64,000 nt of DNA from Cellvibrionaceae bacterium (GTDB taxonomy: Bacteria > Pseudomonadota > Gammaproteobacteria > Pseudomonadales > Cellvibrionaceae): positions 1-64,000 of the forward strand of contig JAGKXD010000006.1 of NCBI GenBank assembly GCA_021151525.1, read 5' to 3'. How positions within the stretch are numbered: position 1 is the stretch's first letter; each line of letters starts with the position of its first letter. Positions 42,025 to 51,720 of the stretch are shown in pieces. The notes under the pieces are model-generated. The model did no database searches. It saw nothing but the letters and a program-made list of their open reading frames with translations, and was not told the DNA's origin. A program made the translations under genes and the position numbers.

Positions 42025-42543
42025 ATGGTTTACAAATACGACGACATCAATCCCGACGATTACATCAAAAGTAAATCGCAAGTTAAGCGGGAAATGACCG
42101 CGCTGCAAAAGCTAGGTGAGCAGCTTATCGACATGAACGATAAACAACTGGCCACCATTCCCGCGGAAGAAAAATTGCTAGATGCCATCCACGAAGCACG
42201 CAAAATGCCGCATCGTGAAGCGCGTCGTCGCCACTTACAATTTATTGGCCGCATTATGCGCGAGACCAATCACGAAGAAATTCAGGCTGCTGTTGATAAA
42301 CTACAAGCGCGCAGCGATCAACACATTCATCGCCAACACCAAATCGAACGCTTCCGCGATCTGTTGATTGAAGGCGATAAGCAAATATTTCAAACCCTCG
42401 TCACCAACTGCCCCGGAATCGATGTGCAGCATCTCAAACAATTGGTGCGCAGCGCGCAGAAAGAACGCGAAGAAAATCTTCCACCGAAAAATGCCCGCAA
42501 ACTGTTTTCGTTTATTCGCGAACAGTTGGAACTGCAAGATTAA
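42025..42543 (+). CDS. darP: Ribosome-associated protein DarP (YjgA, DUF615)
   Basis: DarP assists late steps of 50S subunit assembly. It is 172 aa, charged and helical. The DUF615 pattern is clear: KSKSQVKREMTALQKLGEQLI, HREARRRHLQFIGRIMR, and an R-rich helical C-terminal half ending in FSFIREQLELQD. It stands alone between ptsO and a terminator. Confidence 0.93.
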   Translation: MVYKYDDINPDDYIKSKSQVKREMTALQKLGEQLIDMNDKQLATIPAEEKLLDAIHEARKMPHREARRRHLQFIGRIMRETNHEEIQAAVDKLQARSDQHIHRQHQIERFRDLLIEGDKQIFQTLVTNCPGIDVQHLKQLVRSAQKEREENLPPKNARKLFSFIREQLELQD

Positions 42544-42569
42544 AAAAGGAGGCATTAGCCTCCTTTTTT
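42542..42569. terminator. Bidirectional terminator between darP and yhdP
   Basis: A 12 bp stem AAAAAAGGAGGC / GCCTCCTTTTTT with a 4 nt loop and T tracts on both strands. Confidence 0.88.
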
Positions 42570-42581
42570 ATTTAAACGCTT

Positions 42582-45500
42582 TCAATTTTCGTTTGAATTA
42601 GTTTGCTTTGTTTTTCGCCTTCTATTTTTTGCCGGTTTTTCTTCTTGATTAACGCTTTTAATCAGTTCTTCTTCGCTTTCAAACAATCGATCGAAACTCA
42701 TTTTGGGATCACTCCAATCACCGCGAATGCTGTAACTAATGCTGGTGGCTTGATCTACTTGCTTCTTAAACAATTTACTCACAACGTAAATTCCCGCTGC
42801 AGCAGGCAGGCCAGTTACTAGTGCTGTGAAAAATGTGTAGCTGCCTACGACCGGCAAAGTTGCCACCAATCGCGCATCAATTTTTTCGTTTTCCAAATCA
42901 AGTTTACCGGCCATTTGCAAGCGGCTTGACGGTGTTCTCACTTCCAAAGGCTCAATAAATGTCATGGTTCCCGGAGTAAAACTCACTACGCCATGAATTT
43001 GATCGTACGCCAAACCGCTTTGATAGAGATCAGAAAAATCCAATCGCAAACGGCGCGCCAGTGAATCGAAATTTAAAACCGCCATGAGTCTCAACAAACC
43101 ATCACTACCGGGACTAGGGTTATTTTTAAAACGGCCTTTTTCGATATCAATATCAATATTTCCGGCTATTTTTTTCAGCGCAAAATCTTGTGGATCACCT
43201 ACCCAAGTTGCATCAACTTTAAAACGCGCTGACTTGCTTTCCAACATGTCCGGCTTTTGCCATTCGCGCAATACATTCGACATATCGGTAGCATATAGCT
43301 CTCCAATAAAGTGCGTACTTGAACCTGATGCGCCCACCAGCCACTCCATTTTTGCGCCAGCGGTTTTGCTGATCACTTTTTTATCCGGACCTGAAGTCGT
43401 TAAGCCACTGACTGTAACGCCTTTGACAGTACCGTTAATTTTATCGAACAACACGCCTTGCGAGTTTGGTCTAATTTGCAGCGACCAATTTCCATAATTG
43501 ACGTCGTCCATATAGAGCGCTTTTACCGATACATCAGCCAAGGGCAAAGTGCGTGGATCAAGGCTTATGCTAGGCAATTTGGACTCGATGCCGGCTCCAG
43601 AAGCATCTGGTGTTTTAGCACCAAGTAAAGCACTGGTAAGCCGCAAGGTTTGTAAATTAATTTGCAAAGGTTTGGCGCTATCGGTTGGCAGACGAACTTC
43701 TCCATCAACCAATGGATTGATAAAGGCTACCTTCCACGAATCTAGCAAGCGCTCAGCGTGAACATGGATATCATCCAGTGCCAATGGCCCCACTTGATAA
43801 TGCCCCAACAGAACCTGTGCACGGAATGGAAGGCCTGCCACCAACAGAGGGTTATCTTCTGCGTTAGACGCATCGCTAGGAGCATCAGTATCATCATGAT
43901 GTGCGGTGACTTTAGGCTTCAGAGCATCAATTTGCGCACCATAATCCAAATAGCGTTGCTGCACTTTTTTCCAAGGGTCGATATCGAAACCGGGTAGATT
44001 TCCGCTCAATAAAAACTGCGGCTCAATCGCCAGTTTTGCGCTGTCGTTTAGTGCAATGTTGGCATTGAGTAATTTGTTGTCCTGATGCGGATCTAGCTCA
44101 AACAGAGCCTGCAAATCATCGCCGTAGAGCAAATCAATTAACGATGTCCGATCAGATAAGGACATTTTGAATCTGAGGAAGCGCTCGCCTTCTGCCACTT
44201 TGCCATAGGGGGCAGGTAAATCTACTGCAACGCCAGACAAAGGACTGGTAACCGTGACGACTGCAAAAGCGGGAGCGCTCGCGGGATCAGTATTTTCAGG
44301 CTTGTGATTTAACTCCACCACAGCGTCATAGGGTACGCGACCATGTAAAAACAACACCTCGGGGCGCTGCGTCCACTTCGCCAGAACCTGAGCATCGACT
44401 TCACCAGAGGTTTCTATCAGGGTTTGACTGGTTTCACCCTGCTTCTTGGTACTCACCAGAGTTTTCACTGGCTCCCCAAATAGAATTCCGTTTAAGCCTT
44501 CGCTACTCAGACCCGTCGCGTCGTTGAAACTGAGGTGACCATTGATATTTTGCATGGCCAATTTCAAGTTGCCCATTTCAAAATTGGGCGAGTCCAAATC
44601 TATATCGACTTGCTGTGCAGCACCTGTCCCCTGATGATCCAAAGGCACGGCAATATCTAACTGAGTGCGCATAGTGCCGTTTAGCTTCCAGGTATCCATG
44701 TTGGCACCTATGTAGCGGCGCAACATGCTTTCGCGCAGCACGCGCAGGCCATCATCAGCTCCACCAGCCACACTTCCATTGACACGTAGAAGCGAACCAT
44801 GACCATCGGGATTGGGGCTCACATTTACTTGGGTTACGCCGACATCGCTGCTAAACAATTTGGCTTTATCAACACTGGCCGTTACATCGTCATCGCTTAC
44901 CAACAAGCGACCATCAATAGAGTCTAAGGCTGGCCATTCGGGGTGATAATTCAGCTGGGCATGTTTGATATCCACAAACAATTGATGGCTGCGCGATGCG
45001 TGGTTGCTGCCATTCAATGTACCGCGATAAACAAAGCCAACTTGATCTACAAAGCCCGCATTGTTGGGGCCAATACTTTTTTCCAGCCAATCCAACAGCG
45101 AATGAGGGACAACCGCCGGCGTGTATTTGCTATAGAGACTGGCTCCAAGTTTTTCCGCACCGATTTGCAAATAGAGGTCTATATCGCCGCTATTGCGCTG
45201 CCAGGGTAGTGACAGCCACATGTAGCCCTTGGCACGCTCTTCACCATTGACGAACTCCAATGCACCGCTGTTAACGTAAATTTGGTTTTTATCCGGTTGC
45301 AGCCACCAAGCCACCTGCCCTTTCGCCTGCTTGTACTCCATAGGTGCGGAATAGGTAGGGTAATAGTGCATGCTAAAGCCGTTGCGGCTATCAATATCGA
45401 CAAAACCACCATCTTGCGTCGCATGTACAAATCCATCCACAGTGCGCAAAGCCGGTACACCTTGCCAAGCGTTAACACCAACGTTGGAGAGATTCGCTTG

Positions 45501-46721
45501 CAGCTCCCAAGCCTTAGGGTTTTGCGTGGGGATGGCGACTTGTACATTCAGCAACTCGCCTTCAGGGCTGAGTTGACGCATCACTTCGCGCAAATGACCT
45601 TCGCCCAACACCCCAGCGCTATCCAGTGTTTGATTGAAACGCTGCAAATCCAGTTCGGGTAAATGCAGCAGCACTGGCTCAGAAAAACTGGCGGCCGACG
45701 CCGCAAAGCTAAGTTTTTCGACCTTGTGCTGATTGATCTTGGCACCGACCTGCTGTAACGCCAACTGCCATTGCCCACTGTAAAGCCAATGACCGACTAT
45801 ATCTGTAGTAAAGCTATCTAAGGTTAAGGCTTGGCCAAGAATAGGAACACTAAGACGTTGGATACCAATCTTGCCCTCAACATTCAGCCCCTCGTGATGA
45901 GGACGGCTGGTAAACCATAAGCTGGCATCAAGCGCGCCTTCACTGTGGACTTCCGCTTTAATACCTCGCAACAAAAATGCCGTGGTTGCCGCAATGGGCT
46001 CATCAGTCGGGAATTGTTTGAGCTGTACGAACGCTTTACTGCTAAAGCTCTCTTTATGACGAGGATCGCCTTGGCCTTCAGCAACCAAGCTCAAGGTATT
46101 GGGGTTGCCGTCCACATCAACGTGCAGCGAGAGGCGATGAAAATCGCCAGCGTTTTCCATTCTCAACAGCTGTGTGTCCAGCGTGGTGGTGGCGCCAGAT
46201 GCAAAATGAAAGTTGAGCTTACTTTTGGAAAACTCGATGCGACGCGATAAGAGCGACATATCGATTAAATAATCCAACTGTGCGCCCTGATCATCCTCGG
46301 CTTTTACTTTGCGCGGAATACCCGAAACTTGCCAAAAACCATCATCCGTCTGCAAGAAATCCATCTGTACTTGATCAAGCTGAAGGGCACTCCACACCAA
46401 ACGGAAGTGCGCAAAAGACCCCAACAAATCCAGACGCATTTGGCCGTGGCCGAGCGCGATAATGGGTTTATCGGTTTGGCTGAGAATGCGCACATTTCGC
46501 ACCTCTACCATAGGCTTCAAACCAACCCATTCAGCGCTAATTGCACCTATGCTCACCTTGGCATTGAGCTTGTTGGAAAGGTAGCCGCTGAGTTCTTGCG
46601 GATATTCCGCTAACAGATGGGAGAAACTGCGCCCAGCCTGAACCACCACAGCCATGCTGATAGCGGCCAGTGCGAACAACAAATAAAACCACTTAATGAG
46701 TTTGCGAGCGTAAGTGGTCAT
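42582..46721 (-). CDS. yhdP: YhdP-family envelope lipid-transport protein (AsmA-like)
   Basis: A giant 1379 aa inner-membrane-anchored protein of the YhdP/TamB/AsmA group, thought to form a periplasm-spanning groove that moves phospholipids to the outer membrane. An N-terminal anchor helix (about 8-30) is followed by a repetitive beta-rich body with an AsmA-type N-terminal region and a DUF3971-like middle. The C-terminal part contains LVATLPVVGSYTFFTALVTGLPAAAGIYVVS-like hydrophobic sequence, then a basic K/R-rich tail. It is last in the mreBCD-maf-rng-yhdP group, the usual place. A hairpin-forming palindrome separates it from rng. Confidence 0.93.
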   Translation of the reverse strand: MTTYARKLIKWFYLLFALAAISMAVVVQAGRSFSHLLAEYPQELSGYLSNKLNAKVSIGAISAEWVGLKPMVEVRNVRILSQTDKPIIALGHGQMRLDLLGSFAHFRLVWSALQLDQVQMDFLQTDDGFWQVSGIPRKVKAEDDQGAQLDYLIDMSLLSRRIEFSKSKLNFHFASGATTTLDTQLLRMENAGDFHRLSLHVDVDGNPNTLSLVAEGQGDPRHKESFSSKAFVQLKQFPTDEPIAATTAFLLRGIKAEVHSEGALDASLWFTSRPHHEGLNVEGKIGIQRLSVPILGQALTLDSFTTDIVGHWLYSGQWQLALQQVGAKINQHKVEKLSFAASAASFSEPVLLHLPELDLQRFNQTLDSAGVLGEGHLREVMRQLSPEGELLNVQVAIPTQNPKAWELQANLSNVGVNAWQGVPALRTVDGFVHATQDGGFVDIDSRNGFSMHYYPTYSAPMEYKQAKGQVAWWLQPDKNQIYVNSGALEFVNGEERAKGYMWLSLPWQRNSGDIDLYLQIGAEKLGASLYSKYTPAVVPHSLLDWLEKSIGPNNAGFVDQVGFVYRGTLNGSNHASRSHQLFVDIKHAQLNYHPEWPALDSIDGRLLVSDDDVTASVDKAKLFSSDVGVTQVNVSPNPDGHGSLLRVNGSVAGGADDGLRVLRESMLRRYIGANMDTWKLNGTMRTQLDIAVPLDHQGTGAAQQVDIDLDSPNFEMGNLKLAMQNINGHLSFNDATGLSSEGLNGILFGEPVKTLVSTKKQGETSQTLIETSGEVDAQVLAKWTQRPEVLFLHGRVPYDAVVELNHKPENTDPASAPAFAVVTVTSPLSGVAVDLPAPYGKVAEGERFLRFKMSLSDRTSLIDLLYGDDLQALFELDPHQDNKLLNANIALNDSAKLAIEPQFLLSGNLPGFDIDPWKKVQQRYLDYGAQIDALKPKVTAHHDDTDAPSDASNAEDNPLLVAGLPFRAQVLLGHYQVGPLALDDIHVHAERLLDSWKVAFINPLVDGEVRLPTDSAKPLQINLQTLRLTSALLGAKTPDASGAGIESKLPSISLDPRTLPLADVSVKALYMDDVNYGNWSLQIRPNSQGVLFDKINGTVKGVTVSGLTTSGPDKKVISKTAGAKMEWLVGASGSSTHFIGELYATDMSNVLREWQKPDMLESKSARFKVDATWVGDPQDFALKKIAGNIDIDIEKGRFKNNPSPGSDGLLRLMAVLNFDSLARRLRLDFSDLYQSGLAYDQIHGVVSFTPGTMTFIEPLEVRTPSSRLQMAGKLDLENEKIDARLVATLPVVGSYTFFTALVTGLPAAAGIYVVSKLFKKQVDQATSISYSIRGDWSDPKMSFDRLFESEEELIKSVNQEEKPAKNRRRKTKQTNSNEN

Positions 46722-46791
46722 AAAAATACAGATGTCATGCTAATCGGTAATTCCTGAAAATCGGTGTTTCTTACATCTAATTTGGTCTTAA

Positions 46792-46854
46792 CCCGTATGG
46801 AGCTTGCGTAATACGGGAATTAATTTCCCCGTAATGCGCTACGCTCCTTACGGG
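46792..46854. repeat. Palindromic element abutting the rng stop codon
   Basis: Two 26-27 bp halves bounded by CCCGTA and TACGGG are imperfect inverted copies of each other around an AATTAATT centre, and each half is itself imperfectly symmetric. On the minus strand it lies directly after rng and before yhdP. It has no T tract, so it is more like a REP element than a terminator. Confidence 0.6.
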
Positions 46855-48324
46855 CTACACCAACACAATATCGTACTGTTCCTGAGTGAATAAATTCTCC
46901 ACCTGGAACTCAATAGTTCGACCAATAAATGCCTCCAAATCGGCAACGTAAGCAGCCTCTTCATCAAGCAATCTATCGACAACCAACGGCGCTGCAAGCA
47001 CCAAAAACTTCTGGTTATCGTAGGAGCGCGACTCGCGCAGAATCTCGCGGAAAATCTCATAACACACAGTCTCCGCCGATTTTACTTGGCCGCGACCGGC
47101 ACAGACCGGGCAAGGTTCGCACAGCATTTGACCGAGGGATTCACGGGTTCGCTTGCGCGCCATTTCCACCAAGCCTAATTCCGACACGCCGGTAATGCGG
47201 GTTTTGGCGTGATCTTTTTCCAGCGCTTTTTCCAGCGTGCGCAAGACTTGGCGCTGGTGCTCTTGATCCTGCATATCGATAAAATCGAGGATGATAATCC
47301 CGCCCAAATTGCGCAACCTTAATTGGCGAGCAATAGCGGTGGCCGCTTCCAGATTGGTTTTGAAAATTGTTTCTTCTAAATTGCGATGACCTACGAACGC
47401 ACCGGTGTTTACATCCACCGTGGTCATGGCTTCGGTCTGTTCGATAATCAAATAGCCGTTGGATTTGAGCGGCACGCGGGTATCTAGCGCGCGGCGAATC
47501 TCTTCTTCCACGCCGTATAAATCCAGCAGCGGACGACCGCCGGTATAGCATTCAATATGATCGACTAACTGCGGCGAATAGTTACTCGCAAAATCCAGCA
47601 TTTGCTGGAAGGTTAAGCGCGAATCCACACGGATTTTGTCGATAGGTGCGCGAGCTAAATCCCGCAAGGCACGCAGGTAGAGCGGCATATCTTTATGGAT
47701 CACACCGGGCACAGGAATACTGCTGAGCTTTTCGCTCAAGTCTGACCAAAGTTTCTGCAGAAAGGGGATATCCGCCAAAATAGCTTCAGCAGTAGCACCT
47801 TCCGCGACAGTGCGAACAATAAAGCCGCCGGTAACGGCATATTGCTCCGTAGCGCTGTCCATAATGGCGCGCAGCCGATCGCGCTCTTGATCGTCCTCAA
47901 TACGCACAGATACACCTATGTGGTTGCTATTGGGCATATAAACCAAATAGCGAGAGGACAAGGTGAGATGGGTTGTCAGGCGTGCGCCTTTGGTACTAAT
48001 GGGATCTTTGGCAACCTGAACCAAAATAGTTTGGCCTTCGCGCACAAGGCTGCGAATGTCGGGAATTTCTGCCGTGCGCGGCTCACCTTCGGGGGCTTCA
48101 GGCACCATATCAGCCGCGTGAATAAAGCCGGTACGCTCCAATCCAATATCCACAAATGCGGCTTGCATACCTGGCAGTACCCGCACAACTTTGCCTTTGT
48201 AGATATTACCGACATAGCCTTTACCGTGGCTGCGCTCGATATAAAGCTCTTGTACCACACCGTTTTCAACGAGCGCGACACGGGTCTCCACGGGGGAGAC
48301 GTTGATAAGAATCTCTTCACTCAT
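46855..48324 (-). CDS. rng: Ribonuclease G
   Basis: RNase G matures the 5' end of 16S rRNA and degrades some mRNAs. The start at 48324 (MSEEILINVSP) gives 489 aa, exactly the E. coli length; the longer frame overlaps maf. An S1 domain (about 38-120) is followed by the RNase E/G catalytic core with DVNTGAFVGH and ILDFIDMQ carrying the Mg-binding aspartates, and the zinc link CEPCPVCAGRG near residue 405. No long degradosome scaffold is present, which separates it from RNase E. It lies between maf and yhdP. Confidence 0.96.
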   Translation of the reverse strand: MSEEILINVSPVETRVALVENGVVQELYIERSHGKGYVGNIYKGKVVRVLPGMQAAFVDIGLERTGFIHAADMVPEAPEGEPRTAEIPDIRSLVREGQTILVQVAKDPISTKGARLTTHLTLSSRYLVYMPNSNHIGVSVRIEDDQERDRLRAIMDSATEQYAVTGGFIVRTVAEGATAEAILADIPFLQKLWSDLSEKLSSIPVPGVIHKDMPLYLRALRDLARAPIDKIRVDSRLTFQQMLDFASNYSPQLVDHIECYTGGRPLLDLYGVEEEIRRALDTRVPLKSNGYLIIEQTEAMTTVDVNTGAFVGHRNLEETIFKTNLEAATAIARQLRLRNLGGIIILDFIDMQDQEHQRQVLRTLEKALEKDHAKTRITGVSELGLVEMARKRTRESLGQMLCEPCPVCAGRGQVKSAETVCYEIFREILRESRSYDNQKFLVLAAPLVVDRLLDEEAAYVADLEAFIGRTIEFQVENLFTQEQYDIVLV

Positions 48325-48352
48325 AGTGAAATTGCCTACCCTGCTTTTACCG

Positions 48353-48961
48353 TTAAATGGATTGCCAATAGGAAACGCCAAACTCTGCCAAAAGCGCTAC
48401 CGTCTGCTCAATGGGTAAGCCCACTACGCCCGTATAACTACCACGAATTTGTTGCACAAATACCGCGCCTAAACCTTGGATCGCATAGCCTCCCGCTTTA
48501 TCGCAAGGCTCTCCTGTTTTCCAATAAGCGGCAATTTCATGTTCATCTAGCGGACGAAAGACCACATCGGTCACCGAAAGTTTTATGCTGCATTGATCTT
48601 CTATCACCACAGCCACTGCAGTCATAACCTGATGATCAGTGCCAGCGAGCTTACGCAGCATAAGCGCACCATGTTCAGCATCACGTGGCTTTTCCAAAAT
48701 CTCGTTGTTGATGACAACAATCGTGTCTGCACCCAATACCGGAGCCACTTGCAACTGCTGACGTTCAACATTGGCCCAACCCGCACGTGCTTTTTCTTGT
48801 GCGAGGCGCTGTACATAATCACTTGGAGATTCATGAATCCGCGGCACTTCTACAACATCAGCGTTAATCACTTGGTGCGCAACACCAATTTGCTGAAGCA
48901 GCTCACGTCGGCGTGGCGATTGGGACGCAAGATAAATGGACGGAGGATATTGCGGGGTCAC
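48353..48961 (-). CDS. maf: Maf-like nucleotide pyrophosphatase (dTTP/UTP type)
   Basis: Maf proteins hydrolyse non-canonical or excess nucleotides to monophosphates and can slow division. YASQSPRRRELL-type sequence (LASQSPRRRELLQQIG) at the N terminus, GADTIVVINNEILEKP and DKAGGYAIQGLGAVFV are the family motifs; the latter fits the YhdE (dTTP/UTP) subgroup. The start is GTG at 48961, 7 nt after AGGAG, giving 202 aa, close to E. coli YhdE (197). Upstream TTG and ATG starts would add non-conserved residues. It follows mreD and precedes rng. Confidence 0.93.
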   Translation of the reverse strand: MTPQYPPSIYLASQSPRRRELLQQIGVAHQVINADVVEVPRIHESPSDYVQRLAQEKARAGWANVERQQLQVAPVLGADTIVVINNEILEKPRDAEHGALMLRKLAGTDHQVMTAVAVVIEDQCSIKLSVTDVVFRPLDEHEIAAYWKTGEPCDKAGGYAIQGLGAVFVQQIRGSYTGVVGLPIEQTVALLAEFGVSYWQSI

Positions 48962-49048
48962 GTCTGAACTCCTACTGAACGCAGTGGGTAATGCTGCTTT
49001 TAAAATTATCATTAACCGCAAGATTAACAGGCATGCCTTAAACCAGTA

Positions 49049-49537
49049 TTAGGTAATGCGATAGTGGCTACTCACACGCTCCAGTAACAGCCGCAGCACA
49101 GGCCAAATCAACGCACTGGTGAAAGCGGGGGCCAAAAATACCAACCCCGATAAGGGCCGGCCGGCCATGCTCTGCACCCAGTTTCCTGGCAACTGAGCTA
49201 ATCCCACCAACACAAAAATCCAGCAAGACTCTTTCCAGAGCGCAAAATTTCGCACACGTTGATAAGACAATATGCAAATGTAGGACACAATCACCAATGA
49301 AAGACTGTGCTGTCCAAAAACAGCACCCTCTAGCAAATCTTGATACAACCCCACAAAACACAAAAAAAATAAGCTGATGGTTAGCGGAAAAATCGATATC
49401 CAAAAAATGGCAACCAAAAGCACAAACTCAGGCCGCCACCAGCGCCAATCCAAGGGAAGTGGATAGACCGCAAGCACAAAGGCAATAGCAAAACTAGCCA
49501 GAATAATAAGATAGCTATTCCAATGATGAGGAATCAT
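49049..49537 (-). CDS. mreD: Rod shape-determining protein MreD
   Basis: MreD is an inner-membrane partner of MreC in the elongasome. It is 162 aa with about five hydrophobic helices and the family patterns YPLPLDWRWWRPEFVLLVAIFW and GLYQDLLEGAVFGQHSLSL. Its ATG overlaps the mreC stop by one nucleotide (TAATG), so translation is coupled. The unusual feature is its dependence on mreC, whose own start appears non-canonical. Confidence 0.92.
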   Translation of the reverse strand: MIPHHWNSYLIILASFAIAFVLAVYPLPLDWRWWRPEFVLLVAIFWISIFPLTISLFFLCFVGLYQDLLEGAVFGQHSLSLVIVSYICILSYQRVRNFALWKESCWIFVLVGLAQLPGNWVQSMAGRPLSGLVFLAPAFTSALIWPVLRLLLERVSSHYRIT

Positions 49538-50415
49538 TAATGCGCCGCCGCAGAAGATGCTGACGAAGAAGAAGGAGTTTGATCTACCGGCTGGGTATGG
49601 GTATCAAAGACCAACAACACATGACGGCTACGATCCAAGCGCGCCATTGGGCGAGCCACAACACGCGCAAACGCCTGACCGGAATTGCGCACAACCTGCT
49701 CAACCTCTGCAACAGGGTAGCCAACTGGAAATCGCTCGCCCAGACCAGAGCTCACCAAAATATCACCTTCGCGGATGTCGGCGTTGATTGACACATGGCG
49801 CAAACTCAAGCGGTTCAAATCGCCCGTACCTTCGGCAATCGCACGTACACCATTGCGATTCACTTGCACAGGAATGGCGTGAGTAGAATCTGAAATCAGC
49901 AATACGCGACTGCTGTCCTCATCAACCTCAACCACCTGCCCCATCAAACCAAAGGCATCAAGCACTGGCTGGCCTTCATAAACACCTTCCCGGCTACCAC
50001 GATTGATCATGACCACATGACTGAGCGGATTGGGGGAAACGCCCATCAACTCGGCAATCAACACTTTGTCCTGCAGCATATCTTTGCCATTCAGCAACTG
50101 ACGCAAGCGCACGTTTTCCGCCGCCAAGGCTGCCATCTGTTGTTGCTTGCGCTGGTAAATCAGGACTTCAATTTTCAAGCGCTCGTTTTCGGCGCGCAGA
50201 TCCTTTTCCGATGCAAACGCACTGCTACCCCACTCCCCCAGACGATGCGGAATATCGGTAACCTGATAAAAAGGAACGGCAAGGAAATTCAGTTGCTGGC
50301 GCACTTGTTTGAGCCAAGGCGTATAGAGCCCGACTAGAATGAGCGCCATAGAGGCAGCAATCAACACCACTACTCGTGTGGTAATTGAGGTGCTGTTGGT
50401 AAATAGGGGTTTGAT
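49537..50415 (-). CDS. mreC: Rod shape-determining protein MreC, probable ATC start
   Basis: MreC is a periplasmic scaffold that activates PBP2/RodA in side-wall growth. A membrane helix (about 17-36) is followed by a coiled coil (about 72-105) and the two-barrel MreC domain with NRGSREGVYEGQPVLDAFGLMGQV. Homologues in Pseudomonas start MIKPLF; here the matching residues IKPLFTNSTS are in frame but the first codon is ATC (50413-50415), 7 nt after GGGAGA. The frame from the stop at 50461 to a GTG at 50370 has no ATG, GTG, TTG or CTG. That GTG lacks a Shine-Dalgarno and would cut the N terminus to one residue before the helix. I annotate the ATC start (292 aa); the GTG is the alternative. Confidence 0.85.
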   Translation of the reverse strand: MKPLFTNSTSITTRVVVLIAASMALILVGLYTPWLKQVRQQLNFLAVPFYQVTDIPHRLGEWGSSAFASEKDLRAENERLKIEVLIYQRKQQQMAALAAENVRLRQLLNGKDMLQDKVLIAELMGVSPNPLSHVVMINRGSREGVYEGQPVLDAFGLMGQVVEVDEDSSRVLLISDSTHAIPVQVNRNGVRAIAEGTGDLNRLSLRHVSINADIREGDILVSSGLGERFPVGYPVAEVEQVVRNSGQAFARVVARPMARLDRSRHVLLVFDTHTQPVDQTPSSSSASSAAAH

Positions 50416-50439
50416 GGCAGTATCTCCCGTAAAAGCAAA

Positions 50440-50459
50440 ACGCTGGCAAATGCCAGCGC
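50440..50459 (-). terminator. Attenuator hairpin between mreB and mreC
   Basis: On the minus strand the stem CGCTGGCA / TGCCAGCG with a TT(T) loop is followed by TTTTGCTTTT. It lies 20 bp past the mreB stop and likely lowers read-through into mreCD. Confidence 0.7.
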
Positions 50460-50479
50460 TTCATTCCAAATCTGGGATC

Positions 50480-51514
50480 TTACGACGACAGCAAATCAAT
50501 GCGTTTGTCGTTCATCTCCATTGCCATACCGCCACCGCGGGCAACACAGGTCAATGGATCTTCAGCGACAATGAACGGCAGGCCAGTTTCGTGTGACAAT
50601 AAACGGTCGATATCGCGCAACAAAGCACCACCACCGGTTAGCACTACACCGCTTTCCGCGATATCTGAAGCCAATTCTGGTGGAGACTGCTCCAAAGCGC
50701 TCTTAACCGCTTGAACGATCCCCGCCAATGGCTCTTGCAGGGCTTCGAGGATTTCGTCTGAACTGAGGGTAAAGCTACGTGGCACACCTTCGGCGAGATT
50801 GCGACCACGCACATCGATTTCACGGATTTCACTGCCAGCGAACGCGCAGCCAATTTCTTGCTTGATGCGCTCAGCCGTTGCATCACCAATCACACTGCCG
50901 TAGTTGCGGCGCACATAGTTAACGATAGATTCGTCGAAGCGGTCACCGCCGATACGTACAGAATCTGAGTAAACCACGCCATTCAAAGAGATAACGGCGA
51001 TCTCGGTGGTACCGCCGCCGATATCAACCACCATAGAACCGCTTGCTTCAGCGACTTTCAAACCAGCACCAATCGCCGCTGCCATTGGTTCTTCAATCAA
51101 ACGTACTTCGCGTGCACCGGCACCGATTGCAGACTCGCGGATTGCACGTTTTTCAACTTCGGTAGAAAGGCAAGGAACACTGATCAGAACGCGGGGGCTT
51201 GGGTTGAACCAGCTGTTTTCGTGAACTTTTTTGATGAAGTGCTGAAGCATTTTTTCAGTCACTTGGAAATCTGCAATCACGCCGTCTTTAAGCGGGCGAA
51301 TGGCGGTGATATTGCCCGGGGTACGGCCCAGCATACGCTTAGCCTCAATGCCTACCGCTTCTACGGTTTTACGGCCATCGTGATGGCGAATCGCCACTAC
51401 AGAAGGTTCGTTAAGAACAATACCGCGGCCGCGAACATAAATCAGGGTGTTGGCGGTGCCGAGGTCAATGGAAAGATCGTTAGAGAAAGCTCCACGCAAG
51501 GATTTGATGAACAT
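50480..51514 (-). CDS. mreB: Rod shape-determining protein MreB
   Basis: MreB is the bacterial actin that guides the elongasome under the inner membrane. It is 344 aa. The actin-fold ATP-site motifs are LSIDLGTANTLIY (phosphate 1), MVVDIGGGTTEIAVIS (phosphate 2) and VLTGGGALLRDID (adenosine). The N-terminal amphipathic segment MFIKSLRGAFSND is intact. It is first in mreBCD-maf-rng-yhdP. On the minus strand a TATACT -10 near 51570 is a possible promoter. Confidence 0.97.
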   Translation of the reverse strand: MFIKSLRGAFSNDLSIDLGTANTLIYVRGRGIVLNEPSVVAIRHHDGRKTVEAVGIEAKRMLGRTPGNITAIRPLKDGVIADFQVTEKMLQHFIKKVHENSWFNPSPRVLISVPCLSTEVEKRAIRESAIGAGAREVRLIEEPMAAAIGAGLKVAEASGSMVVDIGGGTTEIAVISLNGVVYSDSVRIGGDRFDESIVNYVRRNYGSVIGDATAERIKQEIGCAFAGSEIREIDVRGRNLAEGVPRSFTLSSDEILEALQEPLAGIVQAVKSALEQSPPELASDIAESGVVLTGGGALLRDIDRLLSHETGLPFIVAEDPLTCVARGGGMAMEMNDKRIDLLSS

Positions 51515-51720
51515 GAAGATGCGGCCTTAATTAATCTGAATTAGCAACTGTGGCTGGTAAAGTGCGGCAGTATAAGGGAAATTTGCGCGTAAGTCGGCCT
51601 CTTTTTGCGCACTTTTTTACAAATTTTCAGCATTTTTTCACAGAAGCGAAAACTGGCCAAAACTAGGTGGAGACGGGAAAGAAGACAGCTTGAAGAAGAC
51701 TAAAACCAAAGCGAGGGAAC

